DNA from: Abiotrophia defectiva ATCC 49176
GTDB taxonomy: Bacteria; Bacillota; Bacilli; Lactobacillales; Aerococcaceae
Length of the DNA: 64,000 nt
Assembly: GCF_037041345.1 (NCBI RefSeq)
Contig: NZ_CP146287.1
Span: forward strand, 1,981,143-2,045,142
Direction: 5' to 3'
Position numbers and translations under genes: made by a program. Positions 16,361-27,074 of this stretch are shown piece by piece (the first letter of the stretch is position 1; each line of letters starts with the position of its first letter). The notes beneath the pieces were generated by a model, which made no database searches, had not been told where the DNA came from, and worked only from the letters and a program-made list of their open reading frames with translations.

Positions 16361-18340
16361 TTAACGTTGTTGATAGAGACTACGAGCGATAAAGGCCACA
16401 TAGTGCAGGGTGCCGACTTCATTGTGGTGGACGCCATCTGACACATACCATTCCGGATGTCCCACTTGATAGGCTTGCCAATCAATTACATGGGCATTTG
16501 GATAACGACGGGCAGTGTCTTTAATGTAGCTATTCACTTCCGTGTCTTCACCATCCGCATTATGGACGGTTACAAAATAGACTTCTCTACCTTGTAAAAT
16601 TGCCATAAGCTGATCCATGGAATCAGTATCTAAGCCACCATTGACACCCAGTTGGATGACAACTTTAGGTTTAACTAGACCCGACCAGACACGGTCCTGT
16701 AGAATTTCTTGCGCTCCGTTATAGACGGACAGGCTGACCTTACCGTAGGTATTGCCTTGCCAGAAGATATCAGAGAAAGTCGATGAGTTAAGCAAGGCCA
16801 CCGAGTCACCAAAGAGCGATACTTCTTGAGTGGTCGCATAAATGATTTCAACTGGTGACAGCATGGCCACAAGCTCTGGATTAAGGGCAGCGGCTTGCTC
16901 TAAAACTTCCTTGTTCTCCTCAAAAAAGGCTTGCATTTCGGCATTGACCTGACTGGCTTTAATGGCCTTATCAAGGATGGTTTGGTGAGACTGTGGCGTC
17001 ACATAGTCGGTCTTAAAGGTCGTGTCCACTGCCTTGAGATCGGTCTGTAGGGCATCCATAGCTTCAGTCCCAGGATAAATGGCTTTTTGAACATGGGTCT
17101 TGTTAGTAAAGGCCAAGTACTCCAATTCAAACAAGGCAAAGCGTTGATAGTCAGCTGCTAGCAAGAGGCCGACTACTAAAACAATGACTCCCACTAGCCC
17201 TAGGCTAGCCTTACGCCAGTCTGGCCAGCGCCACGCGCCTTGTCTCAAACGCGCCCAGGCGGTCTTAAAACGACGACCCCAAGTCCAGACAGGCTGAGGG
17301 GCACGGCCTTCAACTAGCCAGTAGAAGATTTCGCTAGCTAGTAGGATAACCACTAGCACTAAGACGGCTGTCCAAGCCGTATGAGGCAGTGCCTTGAGCA
17401 GGCCGGTCAAGAGCGGATAGTACCAGAGGTAGAAAGAATAGGAACGACGGCCAAAATGGGTCAAAAAGCCCCAATCAAAGACTAAACGCCCTAGGGTTGC
17501 GCCCCCGACTAAGGCCAGTACTAGTAACATGGTCAGGATGTTGAAGGCTGGCAACCAGAGATAGTAGGTAATACCTGCCTGGTCTGATGCAGTAAAACTT
17601 AGGACTAGCATGAGCGCGACTGACACTAAGGCCAGAATATTGAGCATGACTTGCTTGTGCTGATAGCGATAGCAAGCGTTAAGGAAAATTGGCAATAAGT
17701 AAGCCAGGGCAATCCCACCCGCTACACTAGCAAAGCGGGTCACCAAACCATAATAAACCAGAGAGGGATCCCCTGATGGTTGGTAGAGGTAGAAGGTCAA
17801 TGTGTGACTGAGACTCATCAGAGCCAGCCAAAAGGCTGCCTTATAGTAGGCCGAAAAGTAGGCTTTCTGGGTCACCCAGATACCAGCCACTCCGACTAGG
17901 AAAGACTGGACATAAAGCGAATTATACCAGAGGTGGGTAAATGGCGAGGTCCCAGCCATCTGAGTAAAGTAGGACCGGCCGGCGCTAATCTGGAAGTAAT
18001 TATTGAAGAAGAAGAGACTAGATAGAATGTCGCTTCGGTCATAACTCAGCTCCCGTCGATCAAAGGCTAGCAGATAGGCCAATAGGATTAAAATAAAGAC
18101 CAAGAGTGGCCACCAAAGCCGTTGGACTGTTTTTAAGACATAGTTTCTCAGGGCATGTGGCCGATTACCTTCTTGGATTTTCTCCATGCTTCGCGCAAGG
18201 AAGAAGCCCCCTAGGACAAAGAAACTATTGACCCAGAGAAAGCCACCGCTGGTCACGCTCGGAAAGAGGTGATAGCTAATGACCATCAGAATAGCCAAAC
18301 CCTTTATGCCATTCAGGCCTCGTATATGTTGTCCTTTCAT
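16361..18340 (-). CDS. Acyltransferase-3 / SGNH O-acetyltransferase (OatA-like)
   Basis: The 659-residue protein has an N-terminal acyltransferase-3 domain with about eleven membrane helices (residues 1-400, opening RGLNGIKGLAILMVISYHLFPSVTSGGFLWVNSFFVLGGF) and a C-terminal extracytoplasmic SGNH hydrolase domain. The SGNH blocks are visible: GDSV with the nucleophile Ser at about residue 513, LGVNGG, and the catalytic SDGVHHN near residue 640. OatA homologues O-acetylate peptidoglycan MurNAc and give lysozyme resistance; other members modify other cell-surface glycans, so the exact substrate is not certain. The gene is monocistronic, flanked by terminators. Confidence 0.88.
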   Translation of the reverse strand: MKGQHIRGLNGIKGLAILMVISYHLFPSVTSGGFLWVNSFFVLGGFFLARSMEKIQEGNRPHALRNYVLKTVQRLWWPLLVFILILLAYLLAFDRRELSYDRSDILSSLFFFNNYFQISAGRSYFTQMAGTSPFTHLWYNSLYVQSFLVGVAGIWVTQKAYFSAYYKAAFWLALMSLSHTLTFYLYQPSGDPSLVYYGLVTRFASVAGGIALAYLLPIFLNACYRYQHKQVMLNILALVSVALMLVLSFTASDQAGITYYLWLPAFNILTMLLVLALVGGATLGRLVFDWGFLTHFGRRSYSFYLWYYPLLTGLLKALPHTAWTAVLVLVVILLASEIFYWLVEGRAPQPVWTWGRRFKTAWARLRQGAWRWPDWRKASLGLVGVIVLVVGLLLAADYQRFALFELEYLAFTNKTHVQKAIYPGTEAMDALQTDLKAVDTTFKTDYVTPQSHQTILDKAIKASQVNAEMQAFFEENKEVLEQAAALNPELVAMLSPVEIIYATTQEVSLFGDSVALLNSSTFSDIFWQGNTYGKVSLSVYNGAQEILQDRVWSGLVKPKVVIQLGVNGGLDTDSMDQLMAILQGREVYFVTVHNADGEDTEVNSYIKDTARRYPNAHVIDWQAYQVGHPEWYVSDGVHHNEVGTLHYVAFIARSLYQQR

Positions 18341-18468
18341 CTTGCCACCTACTTGTACTTGTTATTTTATTATTATAAGGGAAATCTTAGCCCTATACCG
18401 TAACAATCAGATTACGTTCTCAGGGCTTTCCGGCAACAAACGAACTCGTGTCTCCTTGCCCTATCAGC

Positions 18469-18503
18469 AAAAAAGAGACTGGAATCGAAATCCCAGTCCC
18501 TAC
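18469..18503 (-). terminator. Terminator of fba
   Basis: On the minus strand GGGACTGG pairs with CCAGTCTC and is followed by TTTTTTGC, shortly after the fba stop. Confidence 0.85.
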
Positions 18504-18519
18504 ATGATACTTACTGGTC

Positions 18520-19377
18520 TTAGGCTTTGCCTGTTGAACCAAACATGTCCATGATTTCTTTAGTTGTCTTCACAATGGCTTCTTTACCAGGTGCGATGAC
18601 TTTACGTGGATCATAGACTTCTGAGTCAGCTGCTAATTTAGCACGAACAGCTGCTGTCCATTGTTGTTGCAATTCAGTGTTTACGTTGATTTTAGCGTGA
18701 CCACGTTCGATTGCTTTCTTGATTTGGAATTCTGGAATCCCTGAACCACCGTGGAGTACAAGTGGAGCACCAGTTGCTTCAGAGATAGCAAGCATTTCGT
18801 CAAAACCTAATACAGGTTCGCCAGCGTAAGTCCCGTGAACTGAACCTAAAGCAGCAGCTAAAGCGTCGATTTGACCTTCAGAAACCATGCGTTTGCATTC
18901 TTCTAAGTCAGCGTATTTGATGCCGCCGGTTACGCCATCTTCAGTACCACCAACTGTACCAACTTCTGCTTCTACAGAAACGTTCTTAGGATGAGCATAA
19001 GCCACTACTTCTTTGGTTAAAGCGATGTTTTCATCGATTGGGTAGTGAGAGTGGTCGAACATTACGGAAGAGAAACCTGCATCGATGTATTGTTTACATA
19101 CATCAACAGATGAACCGTGGTCTAAGTGCAAAGCAACTGGTACTTTTACATCCATTGCTTCCAACAAACCATTTACCATGCCGACAACAGCAACAGGGCC
19201 ACCCATGTACTTACCAGCACCTTCAGAAACCCCTAAGATAATTGGTGAATTGTTTTCTACAGCAGCTTGTAATACCGCTTGGGTCCATTCTAAGTTGTTG
19301 ATGTTGAATTGACCAACAGCGTAATGATCTTCTTTTGCTTTCTTCAACATTTCCGTCATACTTACTAAACGACTCAT
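18520..19377 (-). CDS. fba: Class II fructose-bisphosphate aldolase
   Basis: This zinc-dependent glycolytic enzyme splits fructose 1,6-bisphosphate into dihydroxyacetone phosphate and glyceraldehyde 3-phosphate. The 285-residue product shows the zinc ligands in ALHLDHGSS and the later HGGSG loop, plus the [10 protein letters not shown] segment that binds phosphate. AAGGAGG lies 7 bases before the ATG and TATAAT is found about 40 bases upstream. The order rpoE-pyrG-fba is conserved in Bacillus and relatives. Codon choice is highly biased, as expected for an abundant protein. Confidence 0.98.
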   Translation of the reverse strand: MSRLVSMTEMLKKAKEDHYAVGQFNINNLEWTQAVLQAAVENNSPIILGVSEGAGKYMGGPVAVVGMVNGLLEAMDVKVPVALHLDHGSSVDVCKQYIDAGFSSVMFDHSHYPIDENIALTKEVVAYAHPKNVSVEAEVGTVGGTEDGVTGGIKYADLEECKRMVSEGQIDALAAALGSVHGTYAGEPVLGFDEMLAISEATGAPLVLHGGSGIPEFQIKKAIERGHAKINVNTELQQQWTAAVRAKLAADSEVYDPRKVIAPGKEAIVKTTKEIMDMFGSTGKA

Positions 19378-19535
19378 GTTTATGCCTCCTTGAATTGGAT
19401 TATTTTATGTTTTTATTATACTCCATTTTCACTGCCTTGGCTAGTCTTTCCCCCTAGCCCTGGCCAGAAACTGCGCCATAGCGTTTTATTCACAAGTTCG
19501 CCTCTTGTCTAGTCAGGCACCGCGCATCTTCAGAC

Positions 19536-19570
19536 AAAAACCGCACAAGCTCTGAAAACTTGTGCGGTCC
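19536..19570 (-). terminator. Terminator of pyrG
   Basis: ACCGCACAAG pairs with CTTGTGCGGT with an A/T-rich loop; the minus strand continues TTTTTGTC immediately after pyrG. Confidence 0.88.
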
Positions 19571-19574
19571 TTGA

Positions 19575-21197
<1,623 letters not shown>

Positions 21198-21209
21198 TTA
21201 TTTAATAAA

Positions 21210-21319
21210 TGAAAATCGCTCCCCGTTCTAGGAACAGGGAGCGCTCACTCGGTCAGTTGCCCCTAAAAAGCTTTAGGGGGCCCACATAAAATATTACGCT
21301 AAAGCTCTGACCGCGTCAA
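21210..21319 (-). promoter_or_regulatory. pyrG promoter and attenuator leader
   Basis: On the minus strand TTGACG (21319-21314) and TAATAT (21296-21291) are 17 bases apart. The transcript should start at GGGCCCCC near 21283. A first hairpin (CCCCTAAA with TTTAGGGG) is followed by a terminator at 21216-21243 (GCTCCCTGTTC with GAACGGGGAGC, then GATTTTC). Bacillus pyrG starts at GGGC and uses reiterative G addition when CTP is low to open such a terminator; here the C-rich terminator arm CTCCC could be the target. The mechanism is inferred. Confidence 0.7.
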
Positions 21320-21321
21320 GT

Positions 21322-21996
21322 TTATTCTTCTTCGTCTTGTAACTCTTCTTCGTATTCTTCGTCTTCTGATTCGAAGTCATCGGCTTCATCATCTTCAGCC
21401 TCGAAGGAAGCATCACCGTCTAAATCTAAGTCATCGTCGCCGAAATCAGAGAGGTCAGAAGCGTATTCGCCCAACTCTTGACTTTCGTCGTCTAAGTCAA
21501 CGGCATCGTCTTCAATGAGGGTTAGACCACGAGTATCGTCGTCATCCTCATCTTCCTCATCTACATCGCCGTAATCGTCTAAATCAGTATCGTAGATATC
21601 ATCTGCATCTTCTGGATCATCATCGTTGTAGTCGATCATGTCGTCTCCTTCAGAGAAGGCATTGTATTTACGTTTCTTACGACGGCTAACTGGACGATCA
21701 TCTTCAGCTTCAGCGCTAGAGATAATTTCTTCATCGATTGCATCGATTGGGTACCAGCCACGCAAGCCCCAACGATTCTCCCCTAAGGAGATAAAACGAC
21801 CGTCGATATTCAAGTCGGTATAGAAGCGGACCATACGGCTTTCTAGCTCTAACTCTGATAATTCCAAGTAGTTTTGGATTTCAATCAGTAATTCCGTAAA
21901 GTCTACCACATCACCTTTTTGTTCTAAAATTGCGTGAGCAACTTCAATCATGGATAAATCTTTGCGGTCTTGTCCTTCAAATTGTTTCAAAATCAT
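21322..21996 (-). CDS. rpoE: RNA polymerase delta subunit
   Basis: RpoE (delta) is the Gram-positive-specific polymerase subunit that speeds recycling and affects promoter choice. The start is taken as the ATG at 21996 (MILKQFEGQDRKDLSM), the usual N-terminus; a GTG at 22008 touches the ribosome site. The folded HARE-HTH domain covers residues 1-90, followed by a very acidic disordered tail of more than 100 residues built almost only of Asp and Glu, typical of delta. Location upstream of pyrG is conserved. Confidence 0.96.
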   Translation of the reverse strand: MILKQFEGQDRKDLSMIEVAHAILEQKGDVVDFTELLIEIQNYLELSELELESRMVRFYTDLNIDGRFISLGENRWGLRGWYPIDAIDEEIISSAEAEDDRPVSRRKKRKYNAFSEGDDMIDYNDDDPEDADDIYDTDLDDYGDVDEEDEDDDDTRGLTLIEDDAVDLDDESQELGEYASDLSDFGDDDLDLDGDASFEAEDDEADDFESEDEEYEEELQDEEE

Positions 21997-22039
21997 GGTT
22001 TGACACACCCTCCCTAGTATACTCTTATATATTACCTAT

Positions 22040-22474
22040 TTAAGCGACATAAATCAATCGAAAACGATAGTTTCCTAGCAATTCTTGGTCATTTTTTAAT
22101 TGATAGTCGACGGTCAAGGCATAGCGGATTTTTCCTGCTTGATCCGCCGGCTCAAAATGCCAGTGCAAGTGCTGGGTATGGACACTCAAAGGCCAGCTGC
22201 CCTGAGGAGTCTGGTAGTTGGTCATGGTTTCTTGTTCTGGCACGAAGAGCAACACCCCCTGGGCCTGACTGACTTGAATCTGGGTGCTCCCATCAGCTTG
22301 GGGTAGCCATTTGACTTCAACAGGTTCTTGATTGAGATTTTGATAGGTCAGCTTGGTAAAAGATTCTAGCTCTAAGAGGACCGCCTGGGTCTTGTGGTCA
22401 TAACGTTCTACCTGCTGACTATCTGGATAAATAATTTGTTGTTCGACCTGAAGGTCAATGCTTACACGTCTCAT
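22040..22474 (-). CDS. DUF1934 family protein (YwiB-like, lipocalin-type)
   Basis: A 144-residue protein starting MRRVSIDLQVEQQI with AAAGGA 6 bases upstream. The alternating beta pattern and the C-terminus NYRFRLIYVA match the DUF1934/YwiB family, predicted small beta-barrels of unknown function. In Bacillus ywiB is near argS and rpoE; here it lies just upstream of rpoE on the same strand with a 43-base gap. No signal peptide is seen. Function is not known. Confidence 0.8.
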   Translation of the reverse strand: MRRVSIDLQVEQQIIYPDSQQVERYDHKTQAVLLELESFTKLTYQNLNQEPVEVKWLPQADGSTQIQVSQAQGVLLFVPEQETMTNYQTPQGSWPLSVHTQHLHWHFEPADQAGKIRYALTVDYQLKNDQELLGNYRFRLIYVA

Positions 22475-22562
22475 GAAGGTCCTTTCTGGCCACTTGTTCA
22501 CTTTCTGTCACAAGATGGGCCTCTCGAATGGTTCTATATAGTCATTATACCGCAAATCGTGC

Positions 22563-22568
22563 TATAAT
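22563..22568 (+). promoter_or_regulatory. Extended -10 promoter of lipL-ywfO
   Basis: TGCTATAAT on the plus strand, about 70 bases before the lipL start, has a TGn extension and no clear -35. Confidence 0.5.
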
Positions 22569-22635
22569 AACACCATAGCAATCGCTCTCATCGGCATTTA
22601 GGAGGGCAACTTTGATAAGAAAGGGGGAGGACAGA

Positions 22636-23499
22636 ATGGCATTGCCACAATTTCCGTATTTATCACAACATGAATGGCGTTACTTCGACGATGCTAACCA
22701 TGTTCCGGCGCTGCCGGCAAGCGATAGTTTGGCCTATCAGGACAGCTTCATTCGTTGGCTCCCTCATTTACAAGGAGACCAAGCTCAGGGCCTCGTTCAC
22801 TTTTATTCCATTGATCGTCCCACTGTCCTCTTGGGCGCCAAAGATAGCCGTCTGCCTAACTTATTGGCTGGTTTGGCCTACCTAGAAGAGCGAGGCTTCG
22901 ACTATGCCCTCCGGCCCCATGGTGGCTTGGGCGTTGTCTGTGATCCAGGCATCCTGAATATTGGCTTGGCAAGCGACCTGACCCACTTCCCCCTATCCAT
23001 TGATGCCGCCTACGAACAGATGGTGGCCCTGATTGGACTGTCCCTGATACCTTATGGCCTTGAGCTTGAAGCCTATGAAATCGCCCAATCCTACTGCCCT
23101 GGTACCTATGACTTGGTCGCGGGGGGCCAGAAAATCGGGGGCATTGCCCAACGTCGCTTTAAGACCGGTCTGACGACTGCGGCTTATATCAGTGTAGCGG
23201 GTGACCAAGCTGCTCGCGCCCAACTCATGGCGGGCTTTTACCAGGCAGCTGGAGCGGACGACAGCTATCCCCAAGTAGACCCAGCGGTCATGACGACACT
23301 GGCTCAAGCTTGTGGCCAACCACTTGACCGCCAGACCTACCAAGAAGAGTTGATCCAGCTGATTAGCCGCTATCAAAAACTAGTCCCAGGCGACTATCAA
23401 GATCCTGACCTAGTGCCTATCTTTACCAAAATGCGCCAAGTGTCCTTGGCCCGCACCCAATCACTAAAATCAGAAGTCAATAGCAAGCAAGATAGCTAA
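22636..23499 (+). CDS. lipL: Lipoate/octanoate transferase (LipL-like)
   Basis: This cofactor transferase of the BPL/LplA/LipB fold moves octanoyl or lipoyl groups, in Bacillus LipL from GcvH to E2 subunits. It shows the substrate loop RPHGGLGVV (about residue 95), the catalytic cysteine context AQSYCPGTYDLVAGGQKIGGIAQRR and the LNIGLA core. Residue numbering follows the ATG at 22636, which has GGGGGAGG 5 bases upstream. A TTG at 22612 with its own AGGAGG could add 8 residues; both starts are plausible. The gene is co-directional with ywfO, 12 bases away, and the same pair is near each other in Bacillus. Confidence 0.85.
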   Translation: MALPQFPYLSQHEWRYFDDANHVPALPASDSLAYQDSFIRWLPHLQGDQAQGLVHFYSIDRPTVLLGAKDSRLPNLLAGLAYLEERGFDYALRPHGGLGVVCDPGILNIGLASDLTHFPLSIDAAYEQMVALIGLSLIPYGLELEAYEIAQSYCPGTYDLVAGGQKIGGIAQRRFKTGLTTAAYISVAGDQAARAQLMAGFYQAAGADDSYPQVDPAVMTTLAQACGQPLDRQTYQEELIQLISRYQKLVPGDYQDPDLVPIFTKMRQVSLARTQSLKSEVNSKQDS

Positions 23500-23511
23500 G
23501 GAGGTTATGCC

Positions 23512-24909
23512 ATGTTTAACTTTGATGGGGCCGTTGCGGCCCAAAAACTCAGCCGTGAGAAGGTCTTCCGCGACCCGGTACATGGCTATATCCATATCCA
23601 AGACCAGATTATCTTAGATCTGATTAACACGCGAGAATTTCAACGCCTGCGCCGCATTAAGCAATTGGGCGGTTCCGTCTACACCTTCCACGGGGCCGAA
23701 CATTCGCGCTTCGGTCATTCTCTAGGCGTCTATGAAATCACACGTCTCATTGTCGACAAATTCGAACGCCAATACCTGTCCCAAACGCCGGGTGACGGCC
23801 TATGGCAGGCCTCTGAGCGCTTGGTCGCCCTCTGCGCTGCCTTACTCCATGATATTGGCCACGGTCCCTTCTCCCATGCCTTCGAAGGGATCTTCCATAC
23901 CAACCATGAGGAGATTACTCAACGTATTATCACCTCGCCTGAAACTGAAATTCATCAGGTCTTGCTACAACTTGGCCCAGAATTCCCGGCTAAGGTCGCC
24001 AGTGTCATCAATAAGACCTACCCTAACCAACAGGTAGTCCAGCTGATTAGTAGCCAGATTGATGCCGACCGCATGGACTATCTGCTTCGCGATGCCTACT
24101 ATGCTGGCGTCTCCTACGGCACTTTCGATTTGACGCGGATTTTGCGGGTGATTCGCCCCTTCAAAAACGGCATTGTCTTCGACTTCTCGGGTATGCACGC
24201 CATTGAAGACTATATCGTCAGTCGCTATCAAATGTATATGCAGGTCTACTTCCACTCCGTCTCCCGCGGCATGGAAATGGTCCTCCACAGCCTACTGACC
24301 CGCGCTAAGACCTGTTATCTGGAAAAAGCGGACCAGATGAAGACCCAAATCAGCTTCCTAGAGCCCTTCCTACGAGGGGACTGGCTCCTATCTGATTACT
24401 TGCGACTGGACGACCACATCCTCAGCAGCTACTTCAACCACTGGCTAGACGAAGAGGATATCTTGCTGGCAGATTTGGCTAATCGCTTCCTGACCCGCAA
24501 ACCTTTCAAATCCGTTCTGACCAGTCCCGAAGAGAAGACTGAGCTGACCATTGCCATCGACCAAGAACTAGTCCGTCTGGGCTATGACCCTTACTATTAT
24601 TTCGCGGAGAATTCTAGTTTTGACCTGCCTTATGACTATTATCGTGTAGGTCAGATTAGCAAACGCACCCAGATTGAGCTCATTACCAAGATGGGGCAGA
24701 TTGTTGAGCTATCTCAAGTTAGTCCCCTAGTCAATTCCCTAGCCGGCAAGCAGCGTGGCGATTTGCGTCTCTACTTCCCTAAAGAAATTTTGACCACAGC
24801 CGAGGATACGGCGGCCGACCAGGTCAATGAGAACCAGACCACCTTGCTGGCGGCTTATTACAATGAGCGCAACGACGTTACCCAGAATATTCAACAACGA
24901 CTGTTCTAA
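23512..24909 (+). CDS. ywfO: HD-domain phosphohydrolase (YwfO family)
   Basis: A 465-residue HD-superfamily hydrolase. Metal ligands are visible in HSRFGHSLGVYE, LLHDIGHGPFSHAFE and SQIDADRMDYLLRDAYYAG, the pattern of dGTPase/SAMHD1-like enzymes. YwfO-type proteins in Firmicutes (for example the enterococcal EF1143) hydrolyse nucleoside triphosphates and are regulated by dGTP. AGGAGG lies before the ATG. It is the second gene of the lipL-ywfO unit and is followed by a 193-bp inverted-repeat element and a bidirectional terminator. Confidence 0.92.
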   Translation: MFNFDGAVAAQKLSREKVFRDPVHGYIHIQDQIILDLINTREFQRLRRIKQLGGSVYTFHGAEHSRFGHSLGVYEITRLIVDKFERQYLSQTPGDGLWQASERLVALCAALLHDIGHGPFSHAFEGIFHTNHEEITQRIITSPETEIHQVLLQLGPEFPAKVASVINKTYPNQQVVQLISSQIDADRMDYLLRDAYYAGVSYGTFDLTRILRVIRPFKNGIVFDFSGMHAIEDYIVSRYQMYMQVYFHSVSRGMEMVLHSLLTRAKTCYLEKADQMKTQISFLEPFLRGDWLLSDYLRLDDHILSSYFNHWLDEEDILLADLANRFLTRKPFKSVLTSPEEKTELTIAIDQELVRLGYDPYYYFAENSSFDLPYDYYRVGQISKRTQIELITKMGQIVELSQVSPLVNSLAGKQRGDLRLYFPKEILTTAEDTAADQVNENQTTLLAAYYNERNDVTQNIQQRLF

Positions 24910-24939
24910 GGATTAGAAATAGATACTAGCTTTTCAAAC

Positions 24940-25132
24940 GGTGAATAACTGTAGTCGCTCAAGCAAACATCATGCCCATGGAAGGGGACCGGCTTTAGCC
25001 TGGCTATCCGCCACTCTTCCGCCTTGTCAGGCTATGGAATCGCTAAGTCGCGATGCTCCAAGCGCTTCTCATACGCCTGCCATCTTCAACCTTCCAATGG
25101 CATGAATTTTGACGCGACTACAGTTATTCACC
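24940..25132. mobile_element. 193-bp MITE-like inverted-repeat element
   Basis: Perfect 19-bp ends GGTGAATAACTGTAGTCGC (24940-24958) and their complement (25114-25132) continue inward with a second matching block (ATGCCCATGGAAGG at 24972-24985; CCTTCCAATGGCAT at 25090-25103), so each arm is about 45 bp. The flanks share an imperfect direct repeat, TAGCTTTTCAAAC on the left and TAGCTTCAAGG on the right, possibly a decayed target duplication. No coding sequence fits. It occupies most of the 317-base gap between ywfO and the ABC gene. Confidence 0.6.
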
Positions 25133-25186
25133 TAGCTTCAAGGCTAAAAGCTATCCTCTCACAGTACAAAAAAATAATCCACACAC

Positions 25187-25226
25187 AAAAAAACCATTAT
25201 ATCATATATGATATAATGGTTTTTTT
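25187..25226. terminator. Bidirectional terminator containing palindrome copy 2 of 3
   Basis: The 26-bp core palindrome (arm CCATTATATCATA) is flanked by seven A on one side and seven T on the other, giving a perfect 40-bp palindrome. It abuts the stop codon of the ABC transporter gene and can end transcripts from both strands. Confidence 0.85.
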
Positions 25227-26825
25227 CTATGCTCTAATTTCTTCTAAATATCCATCGCGTATGGTAAGGACGCGGTCGTATTGGGAAATGAGGTCTGACG
25301 TAATATGGTGCTCAATGTCAATAACCAAGCCGGGATATTGACGTAATACTTGGTTTAAGGCTTTTGCAGCCTGAGCGTCAAGTCCTGAAAGAGCCTCATC
25401 CACTAGCAAAATAGGCTTTTTGAAGAGAAGCGCACGTGCAACCTCTAATCGCTTGAGTTCACCGCCTGACAAAATTTGTTGGTCACCACCCAAAACTCTA
25501 GCCAAAGATTCTGGATCAGCAAACTTCGCCAATCCTACAGCTTGTAAGGCCATCTCCATTTCCTCTGACCTGTAATCTAGTCCTAAACTTAAATTTTCTC
25601 CTAAAGTCAGATTAAAAACAAAAGGTGCTTGTTCCACCATACCAAACCAAGATCCTTCATCCGATGGTAATGCATCTCGATTCAGACTCACTTTGCCTTC
25701 CAGCAGTGGGATTTCGCCCATCAGAGTCTGGATAAGGGTTGACTTACCCGAACCTGATGGCGCCTGCAGGAGGATTTTTTCTCCCAAGTTCAACTGGAGA
25801 TTCAAGCCTTTAATCAAAGGACGATTTGGATAACCAACTGTCCCATCCTGCACCTGAATCAATGCTTGCTTTTCACCACGCACTAACTCTAGGTGCGACT
25901 TTTCAGCTTGAACTGGTTGCATTATCTTGTCTAGGAGTGGCTGTGTTGCGGACATATTATTATAAAGTTGAATACAGGTCATTAGGGGAGAAATCACCCG
26001 ATCTGCCGCCATGTAAATGGTAATCAACGCCCCCACCGTTAGACGGCCTGCCATGACAGATTGAATGCCAAGTAGCAAACCCACCAAGAGGGCACCAACA
26101 TAGAGTAAACTAACCAAGGTGTTGGCTATTTGTTGCTTGAGCTCCATTTGGAGATAGGCTGACTCTGAATAATTCAATTGGGACATAACACGCGTTTGTC
26201 CCGGTAGCAGTGCCTGAAAACGACTTAGGAGTTTACGCCCTTTAAGAAAATCATCCAATTGATTGACGAAACGCTGGTTTTCTCCTTGCCAGTTTAGAGT
26301 GGCCTCTTTGAGCCACTTGGCGCTGAGGCGCGGTACCAAGACAGGTATAAATCCTAGCCCAACAAAAATCAGCCCTACTGGTACATCAAGCATCATTAAG
26401 AAGCTAAAAGTAACCGCCGTCTGCAAAAGACAGTAGACAAATGTCAAGAGGCTAGCAACTATCCGCTCATCAATCTGCGTCACCTCGGTCGTAATACTAG
26501 CCAGATAGCCACTAGCAGCGCCCAATCGCGGTCTAGCACTGGCCTTAGTCAATTCTTGGGCTTTTAACTCAATCCTAACTTGGGTCCGAATTTTAGCTAG
26601 GAAGTAACGCTGTAAGGCCTGCGAAAGGGCAATTAGCATGAGAAAAGCAAGCCACTGCACTGTTGTCCAAGTCCCGGAAATATAATCTCCCACTGTCAGA
26701 AAGTCGGTAAAACGCCCTAAAAAGTATGGTCCCCCGATACCATCGAAGGAAAGTAAAATAGAAAATAGGATGCAAGCCAGAACTAAATTAAACTTTCCAA
26801 CAAATAATTTACTTATTTTCCTCAT
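25227..26825 (-). CDS. ABC exporter, fused membrane and ATPase domains
   Basis: A 532-residue half-transporter. Five or six membrane helices lie in residues 1-290, then an ATPase domain with Walker A APSGSGKST, signature LSGGELKRLEVARALL and Walker B PILLVDEAL. No peptidase C39 domain is present. It is an exporter type (MsbA/LmrA-like) and must act as a homodimer, since no partner gene is adjacent; the substrate cannot be told. It is convergent with ywfO. Overall layout resembles the exporter at 59352-60938 but the proteins differ, and base composition here is like the rest of the chromosome. Confidence 0.85.
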   Translation of the reverse strand: MRKISKLFVGKFNLVLACILFSILLSFDGIGGPYFLGRFTDFLTVGDYISGTWTTVQWLAFLMLIALSQALQRYFLAKIRTQVRIELKAQELTKASARPRLGAASGYLASITTEVTQIDERIVASLLTFVYCLLQTAVTFSFLMMLDVPVGLIFVGLGFIPVLVPRLSAKWLKEATLNWQGENQRFVNQLDDFLKGRKLLSRFQALLPGQTRVMSQLNYSESAYLQMELKQQIANTLVSLLYVGALLVGLLLGIQSVMAGRLTVGALITIYMAADRVISPLMTCIQLYNNMSATQPLLDKIMQPVQAEKSHLELVRGEKQALIQVQDGTVGYPNRPLIKGLNLQLNLGEKILLQAPSGSGKSTLIQTLMGEIPLLEGKVSLNRDALPSDEGSWFGMVEQAPFVFNLTLGENLSLGLDYRSEEMEMALQAVGLAKFADPESLARVLGGDQQILSGGELKRLEVARALLFKKPILLVDEALSGLDAQAAKALNQVLRQYPGLVIDIEHHITSDLISQYDRVLTIRDGYLEEIRA

Positions 26826-27014
26826 CTGTCACCCCGCCCTTTCCTAATAAGGCCCATATATATTCAGTGCGATATCTTGTTTTGCATTTTATCCTTAAAA
26901 CTCCCGTTTGTCAATATCCATAAAAGGATAGTAAAGGGGGCATTTTGAATTCATAAACTCTCTTAATCGTATGTAACCAGGGGCAAGCTATTCATTAACG
27001 TATTCACGGACAAA

Positions 27015-27060
27015 ACAAAAAAGCTAGAGACTCCGATAAAACGGAGTTTCTAGCTTTATT
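27015..27060 (-). terminator. Terminator of rplJL
   Basis: AAGCTAGA-ACTCCG pairs with CGGAGT-TCTAGCTT around ATAAAA; on the minus strand it is followed by TTTTTTGTTTTG, right after rplL. Confidence 0.9.
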
Positions 27061-27074
27061 TCTTAGCTTGAAAA

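Noticed and set aside
25024..25341. A 105-codon plus-strand open frame after ywfO
   Set aside because: It starts inside the 193-bp inverted-repeat element, crosses the terminator palindrome and enters the ABC gene antisense; no ribosome site.
25227..26825. Bacteriocin exporter
   Set aside because: No C39 peptidase domain, no candidate precursor gene, and no base-composition shift; it is called only an ABC exporter.
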